From positions 992,001 to 1,056,000 of the forward strand of contig NZ_JIAC01000001.1 in the NCBI RefSeq assembly GCF_000687995.1: a stretch of DNA of 64,000 bases, given 5' to 3'. Made by a program: the position numbers and the translations under genes. This document shows positions 36,586 to 45,750 of the stretch, piece by piece. Below the pieces are notes generated by a model. The model made no database searches, was not told the DNA's origin, and saw only the letters and a list, made by a program, of their open reading frames with translations. Source of the DNA: Selenomonas ruminantium AC2024 (GTDB taxonomy: Bacteria > Bacillota > Negativicutes > Selenomonadales > Selenomonadaceae). Within the stretch, counting starts at the first letter, position 1. Each line of letters begins with the position of its first letter.

Positions 36586-37758
36586 ATGGAAATGACACAA
36601 TCACTCCGGGAAGCGGAGTTTAATCCGGCAGATGTTTGGACACAGCATGCCACGAGGGCCGTGTTTTTTATCGGCGGTTTTGGTGCGGCCTCCTGGGCAC
36701 CGCTGGTGCCGTTATTACGCCAGAGATTGGCGATTGGGGAGGATATTTTGGGACTGTTGCTGCTCTGTATCGGCATCGGCTCCCTGCTGACCATGCCCCT
36801 GTCCGGCGCGGCAGCCGTAAGGCTGGGCTGTAGAAAGGTGCTGACCTTTTCCAGCATTGCCTTTGCCCTGCTGCTGTTCCTGCTGAGCCAGGTCAGTGAT
36901 ATCCTGCTGGCTATACCCGTATTGTTGCTCTTTGGCGCCATTATGGGTTGTATTGATGTGGTGGCCAATGTGCAGGCTGTTATCGTGGAAAAAGCTGCGG
37001 GCAAACGGCTGATGTCCGGCATGCACGGCCTTTGGAGCGTAGGCGGTTTTGCAGGGGCGGGGCTGTTTGGCGTCTGGGTAGGCGGACTGGGATTTACCCC
37101 CACGGTTTCTACTTTGATTGCCACAGGCATTATGGTGACGGTGATTCTGTTCTTTGCCCGCTTTTTACTGCCCTATGGCGGGGAAGCTGGTGGCAAGATG
37201 CTGGCTGTACCCAAAGGCATCGTGGCATTTGTGGGTGTTATCGCCTGCATTGCCTTTCTGGTGGAAGGCGCCATCATGGACTGGAGTGGTGTGTTCCTGA
37301 CTACGGTGCGAGGCTTTGACATGTCAATGGCGGGCACGGGCTTTACGGTCTTTTCCGCCGCCATGCTGACGATGCGTCTGGTGGGGGATAAGCTGGTACA
37401 GAAAATGGGGCAGAAAATCATTATCTTAGGCGGCAGTGTGCTGGCCTTTGCGGGATTCCTCGCCGTGATTTTTGCGCCCCAGGCTTGGCTGCTGTACGCA
37501 GGCTTCTTCGCTATCGGTGTGGGCAGTGCCAATGTCGTGCCGGTGTTCTTCTCCCTGTTGGGTAAGCAGAAGGATATGCCCATCGGCCTGGCGGTGCCTG
37601 CGGTGAGCACGCTGGGGTATCTGGGCATCCTCATGGGCCCTGCAGCCATCGGCGCCTTGGCTCATGCCACCAGCCTTTACGCAGCCTTCGGCCTGCTGGC
37701 CGGGCTCGTGGCTCTGCAGCTTGTGATTGCCCGCTATGTTTATCGGAAGGTCTTATAG
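36586..37758 (+). CDS. MFS transporter
   Basis: 390 residues with about 12 membrane segments. The layout (PLVPLLRQRLAIGEDILGLLLLCIGIGSLL, then GAAAVRLGCRKV as the loop 2-3 signature) resembles the YbjJ/FucP-like branch of the major facilitator superfamily. The substrate is not readable; a sugar is suggested by the ROK regulator two genes upstream. It closes the operon and a terminator follows. Confidence 0.82.
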   Translation: MEMTQSLREAEFNPADVWTQHATRAVFFIGGFGAASWAPLVPLLRQRLAIGEDILGLLLLCIGIGSLLTMPLSGAAAVRLGCRKVLTFSSIAFALLLFLLSQVSDILLAIPVLLLFGAIMGCIDVVANVQAVIVEKAAGKRLMSGMHGLWSVGGFAGAGLFGVWVGGLGFTPTVSTLIATGIMVTVILFFARFLLPYGGEAGGKMLAVPKGIVAFVGVIACIAFLVEGAIMDWSGVFLTTVRGFDMSMAGTGFTVFSAAMLTMRLVGDKLVQKMGQKIIILGGSVLAFAGFLAVIFAPQAWLLYAGFFAIGVGSANVVPVFFSLLGKQKDMPIGLAVPAVSTLGYLGILMGPAAIGALAHATSLYAAFGLLAGLVALQLVIARYVYRKVL

Positions 37759-37814
37759 GCATGAAGACTGCATCCTGCATTTCGGCGTAGATAAACAACA
37801 ATTAATTCCCTTTG

Positions 37815-37857
37815 GCGGTTGGACTGTGTCTTTTTCAGCAGTTCAGCCGCTTTTTTT
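37815..37857 (+). terminator. Terminator after the MFS gene
   Basis: 12-bp stem with two wobble pairs (37815-37826 with 37839-37850) followed by TTTTTTT. Confidence 0.8.
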
Positions 37858-37872
37858 ATAAGCTGGCCTTAA

Positions 37873-37901
37873 TTGACTTATGTACCTGTCTTTGTTAATA
37901 T
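37873..37901 (+). promoter_or_regulatory. secA promoter
   Basis: TTGACT (37873-37878), 17-base spacer, TAATAT (37896-37901). Confidence 0.65.
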
Positions 37902-37941
37902 TGTAAGGTAGGTTTATTTTTAATGTTAGGAGTGATTTTGT

Positions 37942-40542
37942 TTGCTGGGATTTCTCAAAAGATTCTTAGGCGACAATAACGATAAAGAGATTGCCCGTTA
38001 TCGCGAGGTTGTCGAAAAAATCAATGCCCTGGAGCCACAGATGGCAAATCTGACGGACGACAAGCTGACGGGTTATACAGGAAAATTCAAGGAGCGTCTG
38101 GCAAATGGCGAGACTTTGGATGACTTGCTGCCGGAGGCCTTTGCGGTAGTCCGCGAAGCATCCCGCCGTACGCTCGGTATGCGCCACTTTGATGTACAGA
38201 TGATTGGCGGCATGTGCCTGCATGAAGGCCGTATCGCAGAAATGCGTACCGGTGAAGGTAAGACGCTGGTGGCAACACTGCCGGTATACCTCAATGCGCT
38301 GACGGGCAAGGGCGTCCATGTCATTACGGTAAATGACTATCTGGCCCGCCGCGACAGCGAGGAAATGGGTAAGCTCTACCGCTTCCTGGGCCTCACTGTT
38401 GGCCTCGTGGTGCACGATATGGACTTCCCGGAACGCAAGTATGCTTATAGCTGCGATGTGACCTTCGGTACCAACAATGAATTCGGTTTTGACTATCTGC
38501 GCGACAACATGGTTATCCATCAGGACCAGATGGTACAGCGTGAGCTCAACTATGCCATCGTCGATGAAGTGGACTCCATCCTCATCGATGAAGCGCGTAC
38601 GCCGCTGATTATTTCCGGCCCCGGTGCCAAGTCTACGGATATGTATGCCACCATGGCCCGGGCAGTAGCCACCCTCAAAGAGGGCGAGGACTACACCGTT
38701 GATGAGAAGCAGAAGACGGTAGCGCCGGCCGATAATGCCATTCCCAAGATTGAAAAAATGCTGGGCATTACGAATCTGTATGCCCCGGAAAATATCGAAC
38801 AGTCCCACTGCTTTACGGCAGCGCTCAGAGCTAAGGCGCTCATGAAGCGTGACCGCGATTATGTGGTGCGCAATGATGAAGTCATCATTGTCGATGAATT
38901 CACGGGCCGTCTCATGGAAGGCCGCCGTTATTCCGATGGCCTGCATCAGGCTATTGAAGCGAAAGAGGGCGTAAAGATTCAGCGCGAATCCCAGACGCTC
39001 GCGACGATTACCTTCCAGAACTACTTCCGTATGTATAACAAGCTCTCCGGTATGACCGGTACGGCTAAGACGGAAGAAGACGAGTTCTTGAAGATTTACA
39101 ATCTGCCCGTTATCGTGGTGCCCACCAACAAGCCAGTGCAGCGTATTGACCATCCGGATGTTATTTACAAGAATAAGGCGGCCAAGTACCGTGCGGTAGG
39201 TAAGTTCGTCAAGGAACTGCACGAAAAGGGACAGCCGGTGCTTATCGGTACGACTTCCATCACGCAGTCGGAAGAACTTAGCAGCGTACTCAAGAAAAAC
39301 GGCATTCCGCATAGCGTGCTGAACGCCAAGTTCCATGAGAAGGAAGCGGAAATCATCGCCGATGCCGGTCAGCGCGGTGCGGTTACCATTGCCACCAACA
39401 TGGCAGGCCGTGGTACGGATATCAAGCTCGGTGAAGGTGTGCCGGAACTCGGCGGCCTCTTCATCGTGGGTACGGAACGCCATGAATCCCGCCGTATCGA
39501 CAATCAGCTGCGCGGCCGTTCCGGCCGTCAGGGTGACCCTGGTGCTTCCCGTTTCTTCCTGTCCCTGGAAGATGACCTGCTGCGTCTCTTCGCATCTGAC
39601 CGTATTGCGGGCATGATGGACAAGCTGGGCATGGAAGAGGACGAACCCATCGAGCATCGCATCATCACCAACTCCATCGAGCACGCCCAGAAGAAGGTGG
39701 AAGCCCGTAACTTCGACATCCGTAAGCACGTGCTCGAATATGATGATGTTATGAATCAGCAGCGTGAAGTCATGTACGGCGAGCGCCGCAAGATTCTGCT
39801 CGGCGAAAACCTGCGCGAAAACATCATGGGCATGGTCAACCACATCATCAAGGCAGAGATGAACCAGTATGCCAACGAACAGCTCTATCCGGAAGAATGG
39901 CAGCTTGACGGCCTGATTGAGGACGCCGAAAAGATTTACGCTCCGGCTGGTGCCCTCAAGAAGGAAGAACTGGTAGAACTTTCCCGTGATGAACTCAAGG
40001 AAAAACTGGAAAGCACGGCAGAAACGGGCTATCATCAGCGCGAACTCCTCTTTGGCGAAGAAAATATGCGCGAGCTCGAAAAGGTCGTTATGCTTCGCGT
40101 GGTGGACAGCAAGTGGATGGAACACTTAGACCACATGGATATGCTGCGTGACGGCATCAACCTGCGGGCTTATGGCCAGCGCAATCCGCTCGTGGAATAC
40201 AAGATTGAAGCACTTGATATGTTCGAGGAGATGGAATCGGCCATCATGGACCAGATTGCTTCCCTGATGTATCATGTGAGCATTATAACGCCGCAGCAGC
40301 AGGAAGCAGAAATGAAAGGCCAGCCTGCAGAGGCCAGCGTCACCCAGAAACAGAAGATGGAAGAAACCATCAGGGCACAGCGCTCGCAGCTCTCCGACCA
40401 CTTGAGCAGTGCACGGGCCAGCCACGGTGACGAAGTCAGCACCGCTACGGCAAAAAAGGCAGCAGCTGAAAAAATTGGCCGCAATGACCCCTGTCCCTGC
40501 GGCAGCGGCAAGAAGTATAAGAACTGCTGTGGGCGGCGTTAA
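37942..40542 (+). CDS. secA: Preprotein translocase ATPase SecA
   Basis: 866 residues, TTG start 9 bases behind AGGAG. Motor of the SecYEG export channel. Walker A is MRTGEGKT (101-108), the DEAD-type motif is [12 protein letters not shown] near 208, and motif VI is in [20 protein letters not shown] near 522. The C-terminus carries a linker and a SEC-C zinc finger ([13 protein letters not shown]) that binds SecB or phospholipid. Full length, intact. Confidence 0.97.
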   Translation: MLGFLKRFLGDNNDKEIARYREVVEKINALEPQMANLTDDKLTGYTGKFKERLANGETLDDLLPEAFAVVREASRRTLGMRHFDVQMIGGMCLHEGRIAEMRTGEGKTLVATLPVYLNALTGKGVHVITVNDYLARRDSEEMGKLYRFLGLTVGLVVHDMDFPERKYAYSCDVTFGTNNEFGFDYLRDNMVIHQDQMVQRELNYAIVDEVDSILIDEARTPLIISGPGAKSTDMYATMARAVATLKEGEDYTVDEKQKTVAPADNAIPKIEKMLGITNLYAPENIEQSHCFTAALRAKALMKRDRDYVVRNDEVIIVDEFTGRLMEGRRYSDGLHQAIEAKEGVKIQRESQTLATITFQNYFRMYNKLSGMTGTAKTEEDEFLKIYNLPVIVVPTNKPVQRIDHPDVIYKNKAAKYRAVGKFVKELHEKGQPVLIGTTSITQSEELSSVLKKNGIPHSVLNAKFHEKEAEIIADAGQRGAVTIATNMAGRGTDIKLGEGVPELGGLFIVGTERHESRRIDNQLRGRSGRQGDPGASRFFLSLEDDLLRLFASDRIAGMMDKLGMEEDEPIEHRIITNSIEHAQKKVEARNFDIRKHVLEYDDVMNQQREVMYGERRKILLGENLRENIMGMVNHIIKAEMNQYANEQLYPEEWQLDGLIEDAEKIYAPAGALKKEELVELSRDELKEKLESTAETGYHQRELLFGEENMRELEKVVMLRVVDSKWMEHLDHMDMLRDGINLRAYGQRNPLVEYKIEALDMFEEMESAIMDQIASLMYHVSIITPQQQEAEMKGQPAEASVTQKQKMEETIRAQRSQLSDHLSSARASHGDEVSTATAKKAAAEKIGRNDPCPCGSGKKYKNCCGRR

Positions 40543-40681
40543 GCTGATTAGCAGTCTATATATGATGGCTAGTATGATGGATTAAGTATTCATAATGAAG
40601 GAACGGTAAAGCCGCGGGAGTCCGGTGGACTCCCCGGACAAGCCGTTACTTGGACTGCCAAATGAGGTGTGAAAGGAAAAC

Positions 40682-41788
40682 ATGTTAGAAGATTTGAAAC
40701 CCCGCTTAGGCGAACTCAAAGAAAAACTCGACCATATGGGCGAGTCTTTGGAAATTCCCCGCAAGGAAGAAAAAATCGCCGAGCTCGAATATAAGATGGG
40801 CGAACCCACTTTTTGGGATGATGCGGAAGCTGCCCAGAAAATCAATCAGGAACTGGCGGACTTAAAATCCAGCGTGGATAAGTATAAGTCCCTGGTGTCC
40901 AAGCATGAGGATGCAGAAACCCTGCTGGAAATGGGCCTCGAAGAAGATGACCCCAGCATGGAAGATGATGTAAAAGCCGAACTGGACGCTGTAGCGGAAG
41001 GCCTCGAAGCCCTGCAGCTCGAAGTCCTGCTCTCCGGCCCCTATGATGGCAACAACGCCATTTTGACGCTGCATGCCGGTGCGGGCGGAACGGAAGCTCA
41101 GGACTGGACGCAGATGCTTTTGCGCATGTACGGCCGCTGGGCGGAACGCCATGGCTTCACCGTGGAAACGGCCGATTTACTGCCCGGTGATGAAGCCGGT
41201 GTAAAATCCGCGACGCTCTTTATTAAGGGCCATAACGCCTACGGTTTCCTGAAATCGGAAAAGGGTGTACACCGCCTCGTGCGCATCTCGCCCTTTGATG
41301 CCAATGCCCGCCGTCATACGTCTTTCTCGGCTTGCGATATCATGCCGGAAATCGACGATGCGGTGGAAGTGGATATCAACATGGCTGATGTGCGTGTGGA
41401 TACCTACCGCGCCTCCGGTGCCGGTGGTCAGCACATCAACAAGACGTCTTCGGCTGTACGTATGACCCATGAGCCTACGGGCATCGTGGTGCAGTGCCAG
41501 AACGAGCGTTCCCAGCTCCAGAACCGCGAGCAGTGCCTCAAAATGCTCCGCGCCAAGCTCTTTGAACTGGAAATGGAGAAGAAGGAAGCAGAGCTGGCTA
41601 AATTGGAAGGCGACCAGCAGAACATCGAATGGGGCAGCCAGATTCGCTCCTATGTGTTCCAGCCTTATACCATGGTTAAGGACCACCGCACGAGCCAGGA
41701 AACCGGTAACGTGCAGGCGGTTATGGACGGGGATATCGACCCCTTCATCCGGGCATTCCTCGCCGCCAAGGCCAATCATGAAATTTAA
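40682..41788 (+). CDS. prfB: Peptide chain release factor 2, without programmed frameshift
   Basis: 368 residues in one uninterrupted frame. It releases nascent chains at UAA and UGA. The anticodon-like SPF tripeptide is at 203-205 (RF2-specific), and the catalytic GGQ at 248-250. The usual in-frame UGA and CUU-UGA slippery site near codon 25 is absent: the equivalent place reads TCT TTG GAA ATT. AAAGGA precedes the ATG. The 139-base gap after secA holds no gene but a possible GC-rich hairpin near 40613-40645. Confidence 0.96.
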   Translation: MLEDLKPRLGELKEKLDHMGESLEIPRKEEKIAELEYKMGEPTFWDDAEAAQKINQELADLKSSVDKYKSLVSKHEDAETLLEMGLEEDDPSMEDDVKAELDAVAEGLEALQLEVLLSGPYDGNNAILTLHAGAGGTEAQDWTQMLLRMYGRWAERHGFTVETADLLPGDEAGVKSATLFIKGHNAYGFLKSEKGVHRLVRISPFDANARRHTSFSACDIMPEIDDAVEVDINMADVRVDTYRASGAGGQHINKTSSAVRMTHEPTGIVVQCQNERSQLQNREQCLKMLRAKLFELEMEKKEAELAKLEGDQQNIEWGSQIRSYVFQPYTMVKDHRTSQETGNVQAVMDGDIDPFIRAFLAAKANHEI

Positions 41789-41794
41789 GTAATG

Positions 41795-41820
41795 AGCCTT
41801 CCCCAGTGGGGGAAGGCTTG
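41795..41820 (+). terminator. Hairpin after prfB
   Basis: Stem AGCCTTCCCC (41795-41804) with GGGGGAAGGCTT (41808 onward), 3-base loop. The T tract is short, so termination may be partial. The same stem sequence recurs after csaB. Confidence 0.6.
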
Positions 41821-41844
41821 TATCATTCAAGGGGGGCACTGATT

Positions 41845-42540
41845 TTGCGAAAGGGCTTGACTATTGCAGGTGCTTTATTCATAATAATAATCGTGTTTAG
41901 TGAGACATTGCTTCCCTGGCTGGCGCGGGAAACCCTGCAGACCCGCATGAATCAGCGGATGGTAACCAGTGATGCCCAGGTGTCGGTGGACAGCCGTCCG
42001 GGAATCTTGCTGGCCCTCGGTGAGATTCAGCATCTTCATGCTGTGGCTCATCAGGCCAAGGTGGGGCAGGTCTATTTCCGGGAACTCAGCCTTTCCGGGG
42101 AAAACGTGCGCCTGAACATAGGGGATTTGCTCAAGGCGGGAAAAGTAGCCTTGAAATCCGCAGACAAACTGGAATTAAAGGGTGTCGTGGATGAGGAAAA
42201 CCTTGAGGAAGTCCTGACCCGCAAGCTGGACAAGGTGGAAAATGTGCAGGTCAGCATCTCGCCAACAGGCGTGCTGGCCACAGCAAATACCAAACTCTTT
42301 GGGCGGCTCGTGGATATTGAATTAGAGGGAAATGTAATTGAAGAAAGCGGCTCGCTCTATTTTCAGATGACGCATCTGGCCTTTAAGAACAGCCGGTTGG
42401 GCACAGCCAAGTTAGGCGAGATGTTCGGCAATATTCAGCTGGCTCCGCCGGGGAGATTGCCCATGGGGATGCAAATCAGCGATGTGCAGCAGACAAATGG
42501 TGCCATCGTGATTACGGCTAAACGTGAGAATGTGGAATAA
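41845..42540 (+). CDS. DUF2993 (LmeA-like) lipid-binding protein
   Basis: 231 residues from TTG at 41845, 9 bases behind AAGGGGGG; the longer frame from 41806 begins inside the preceding hairpin. One N-terminal membrane anchor (about 5-23) is followed by a DUF2993 domain: repeated beta strands such as ELSLSGENVRLNIGDLL and LKGVVDEENLEEVL. LmeA of mycobacteria binds phosphatidylinositol-type lipids; here a role in envelope lipid or polymer handling is only inferred. It is grouped with DUF5693 and csaB. Confidence 0.75.
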   Translation: MRKGLTIAGALFIIIIVFSETLLPWLARETLQTRMNQRMVTSDAQVSVDSRPGILLALGEIQHLHAVAHQAKVGQVYFRELSLSGENVRLNIGDLLKAGKVALKSADKLELKGVVDEENLEEVLTRKLDKVENVQVSISPTGVLATANTKLFGRLVDIELEGNVIEESGSLYFQMTHLAFKNSRLGTAKLGEMFGNIQLAPPGRLPMGMQISDVQQTNGAIVITAKRENVE

Positions 42541-42555
42541 GGTGGAAAGAGGATA

Positions 42556-44613
42556 ATGAAGGATTTCAAATACAACCGGGGCTTGGTGCTGATTATAATG
42601 GTTGGCTTAATCGCTTCTCTTATGATTAGTTTTGCCCGACATGGCGTGGAGGAAAACAACCGCCAGATAGATTTGGCAACCAATTATGAGGATTTGCTGG
42701 AACTGGCCGACAGGGAAGGCCTGCCAGCAGAGGAAGTGATGGCTAAGGCCAAGGAAGCCGGCATCACCTCTTTGGCGGTTTACGATACCACCTTTAAGAA
42801 ACTCAATGCCAACGGCAAGGCTACGGCCATTGCCGGCAGTGAGCTTTTGGGCAGTTATCATAGCGGCACGCTGACAGACCCCTTGTGGCGTCAGCTCGTG
42901 GCCGAGGGGAAGATTCAGGGCAACGAAGTCTACATCGTAGGCCATGATGCCCGCACCTGGCAGGAACTCAAAGAAGATGTGCCCCGCCGCTTAGGCAAGG
43001 ACAGAGTGCAGCTGCTGAAAGTCGGGGACGAAGAAGTCATGGCCGCCAAGGCCCATTTCGAGTCCTTCGTGAAGATGGATATCGGCATGCCTACGGACGA
43101 AATGGAAGCGGTGAACAAGGCCGGTTTCCACGTTATCGCCCGCCCCAGCAACTTCAACAAGTGCACGGAAGATGATGTGAAGGCTGTGTTCAAGCGGCTG
43201 GACGGCATGGATATCTCCGAAGTGGTATTCTCCGGTTCTCAGGTACTCGGGGCCAATAAGTCCCTGCAGACCACCATTGATGAAATGAAGGCCCGCAATC
43301 TCAACATGGGTCTTATTGAAGGCGTGACCCAGCTGCAGTTCTACAAGCAGGACGGCATGGAGGAAATCGCCAAGGGCATTGGTTACGACAAGATTGTCCG
43401 CCTCTACGCCATTCCCAAGGACGAGCAGCCCAAGCTGAAAATCTCCACCGCAGTGGAACGCTGGGCTAACACCGACGAAGAACGCAATATCCGCATCGAC
43501 CTCTTGCGGATTTACGATAAGCCCTCGCCGAATATGAGCCTGATGGAAACCAATATGCAGTATTTCAAGGATACGCATGATATTCTGGTGGCTCATGGCT
43601 ATACGGTGGGGCCTGCCGGTACCTTTGCTTCCTTCTATCCCAGCAAGTACCTGCGGGCGCTGGTGATGGCCGGTGTAGCAGCGGCAGCTGTGCTCTATCT
43701 GAGCCTCGTTATTCCGGCGCTCAATACCGCAGTGAAAAAGCAGTGGCTTTTGTTCGTTATCTTTGCCCTCTGTGCAATGGTACCGATTCTTATGGGCACT
43801 GGTGCCAAAATTCGTGTGCTGGCAGCTTTGGCCAGCGCGAACCTGTTCCCGGCACTGGCGGTTATCTTCCAGTTGGACCGAATCCGTCATCTGCGGGATA
43901 AAATTACGCTGGGCTTTGGCAAGATGCTCATCACGGGCATTATCGCTCTATTGGTAACGGGCACCCTGTCTTATATCGGTGCGGCTTACCTGTCTGCATC
44001 GCTGGCGGATACGGAATATCTGCTTGAATTCCAGATTTTCCGTGGCATCAAGCTGACCTTTGTCCTGCCGCTGATTCTGGTGGGCATTGCCTTCCTGCAG
44101 CGCTTTGATATCTTTGACGGCCGTATGGATGATACAGACGGCGTTCTGAATCAGCTCAAAAAAATCATGGATATGCCTGTGAAGGTCAAGACGCTGTTCG
44201 TGCTGTTCCTGGTACTCGTTGCCGGGGTGGTCTTTGTGGCCCGCAGCGGTCATACCTCCGGTATGCCGGTATCGGCAGCCGAACTCAAGTTCCGCGCCTT
44301 TTTGGAACAGGCCCTTTATGCCCGCCCCCGTACCAAGGAACTGATGATTGGCCATCCGGCTTTCCTCATGGCGGTTATGGCTTTCTGGCGCAAGTGGCCC
44401 ACCATGATTTTCTTCGGCCTGGTGCTCATTGCCACCATCGGCCAGGGCTCCATGGTAGAAACCTTCGCCCATATGCGGACGCCTGTATTCATGTCCTTTA
44501 TGCGGGGCATTGGCGGCATTGTCTTAGGTGCCGGTATCGGCGCCGTCGCCATGATGTTGGTACAGCTGTGGCAGACTGTTATTTCACGAGCAAAGGAGCG
44601 TAAGTCAGCGTAA
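42556..44613 (+). CDS. DUF5693 family membrane protein
   Basis: 685 residues. One membrane span at about 12-26 is followed by a large extracytoplasmic domain (about 30-360, LATNYEDLLELADREGL) and a cluster of about eight membrane spans in the C-terminal half (about 370-680). DUF5693 proteins usually sit beside csaB, as here (the stop overlaps the csaB start). The function is unknown; a part in exporting or assembling the pyruvylated wall polymer is a reasonable guess. Confidence 0.82.
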   Translation: MKDFKYNRGLVLIIMVGLIASLMISFARHGVEENNRQIDLATNYEDLLELADREGLPAEEVMAKAKEAGITSLAVYDTTFKKLNANGKATAIAGSELLGSYHSGTLTDPLWRQLVAEGKIQGNEVYIVGHDARTWQELKEDVPRRLGKDRVQLLKVGDEEVMAAKAHFESFVKMDIGMPTDEMEAVNKAGFHVIARPSNFNKCTEDDVKAVFKRLDGMDISEVVFSGSQVLGANKSLQTTIDEMKARNLNMGLIEGVTQLQFYKQDGMEEIAKGIGYDKIVRLYAIPKDEQPKLKISTAVERWANTDEERNIRIDLLRIYDKPSPNMSLMETNMQYFKDTHDILVAHGYTVGPAGTFASFYPSKYLRALVMAGVAAAAVLYLSLVIPALNTAVKKQWLLFVIFALCAMVPILMGTGAKIRVLAALASANLFPALAVIFQLDRIRHLRDKITLGFGKMLITGIIALLVTGTLSYIGAAYLSASLADTEYLLEFQIFRGIKLTFVLPLILVGIAFLQRFDIFDGRMDDTDGVLNQLKKIMDMPVKVKTLFVLFLVLVAGVVFVARSGHTSGMPVSAAELKFRAFLEQALYARPRTKELMIGHPAFLMAVMAFWRKWPTMIFFGLVLIATIGQGSMVETFAHMRTPVFMSFMRGIGGIVLGAGIGAVAMMLVQLWQTVISRAKERKSA

Positions 44614-45704
44614 TGAGCAGAATCGTCGTGTCGGGTTACTACGGCTCGAAAAATGCCGGGGATGAGGCAATGCTTTCCGCAATGCTGGAAGTCCTCAGTG
44701 ACCTGGACCCAAAACTTCATATTACGGTGATTTCTGCCGACCCCGAGGATACCCGCAAGCGTCATGGAGTGGATGCTATCTCCTGGCTGGGTTTCCCCGC
44801 CATCATCAAGGAACTGCGGCAGGCGGATCTCCTGATTAGCGGTGGCGGCAGTCTCCTGCAAAACGTCACCAGCCGCCGCAGCCTCTATTACTATATGTTC
44901 ATCATCATGCTCGCGCATTTCCTGGGCACCAAGGTCATGCTTTATGCGCAGGGCATCGGCCCGATTATCGGCCGTGTGGCGGAAATGGCCATGCGCTTTT
45001 TGGGCAATCATGTGGACTTAATCACCGTCCGGGATGAAGGTTCTCTGAAGGAACTGGCCCGGCTGGGAATTCATAAAACCATTATCGAATGTACCGCTGA
45101 CCCGGTGCTGGCCATCCATCCTGTAGGCAAGGAAGCCGGCCGGGCCATCTTCAAGGCCTACCATGCGGATGGGGCCAAGCCTGTATTGGGCATTTCCGTG
45201 CGGGAATGGCAGGGCTGGCGCCATTATAAGGAAGTGCTGGCGGAAGTTTCCGATATGGTGGTGCGGGAATTGGGCGCAAGGGTGGTATTCATCCCCATGC
45301 AGTTCCCGGATGATGTGAAGGCGGCTCAGGCTATCGCCTCTCTTACCAAAGAGGAATGCACGGTGCTCAAAGATGAGTACACCACCAGCGAGTTCCTGTC
45401 CTTGGTAGGGAATATGGATTTGATGCTGGGCATTCGCCTGCATGCTTTGATTTTTGCCGGTGTTATGGGGGTTCCCATGCTGGGCATCTCCTATGACCCC
45501 AAGATTGACCGCTTCCTGGCCTCCATTGGGGAAGAGCCTGTGGGCAATCTCAAGGATGTTACCGCCGAAGAACTGATGGTGGAAATCCGCCGCAAGTGGA
45601 ATGACAAACAGACTTTCCGGCAGAAGAATGGCGAGCTTCTCGCCCAACTGCGGGATATGGCCGCTCATAATGCAGAGCTGGCAGTGAACTTAGCACATAA
45701 ATGA
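44613..45704 (+). CDS. csaB: Polysaccharide pyruvyl transferase CsaB
   Basis: 363 residues. It adds a ketal pyruvate to a wall polysaccharide, the modification that SLH domains of surface proteins recognise in many Firmicutes. The N-terminus reads VSGYYGSKNAGDEAMLSAML (typical), followed by ISGGGSLLQNVTSRRSLYYY and the C-terminal GIRLHALIFAGVMGVP. The ATG overlaps the previous stop (TAATG), so it is translationally coupled to DUF5693. Confidence 0.93.
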   Translation: MSRIVVSGYYGSKNAGDEAMLSAMLEVLSDLDPKLHITVISADPEDTRKRHGVDAISWLGFPAIIKELRQADLLISGGGSLLQNVTSRRSLYYYMFIIMLAHFLGTKVMLYAQGIGPIIGRVAEMAMRFLGNHVDLITVRDEGSLKELARLGIHKTIIECTADPVLAIHPVGKEAGRAIFKAYHADGAKPVLGISVREWQGWRHYKEVLAEVSDMVVRELGARVVFIPMQFPDDVKAAQAIASLTKEECTVLKDEYTTSEFLSLVGNMDLMLGIRLHALIFAGVMGVPMLGISYDPKIDRFLASIGEEPVGNLKDVTAEELMVEIRRKWNDKQTFRQKNGELLAQLRDMAAHNAELAVNLAHK

Positions 45705-45708
45705 TAAT

Positions 45709-45735
45709 AGCCTTCCCGGAGGGGAAGGCTTTTTT
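45709..45735 (+). terminator. Terminator after csaB
   Basis: 9-bp stem AGCCTTCCC (45709-45717) with GGGAAGGCT (45722-45730), 4-base loop, then TTTTT. Only 15 bases separate it from the jetA start, leaving no room for a promoter after it. Confidence 0.8.
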
Positions 45736-45750
45736 ATAAGGGGGATTTTT

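Noticed and set aside
37966-40125. 719-codon open frame antisense to secA
   Set aside because: Shadow of secA; the translation has no family features.
40700-40770. Programmed +1 frameshift in prfB
   Set aside because: The frame is continuous and no in-frame UGA with a slippery site is present.
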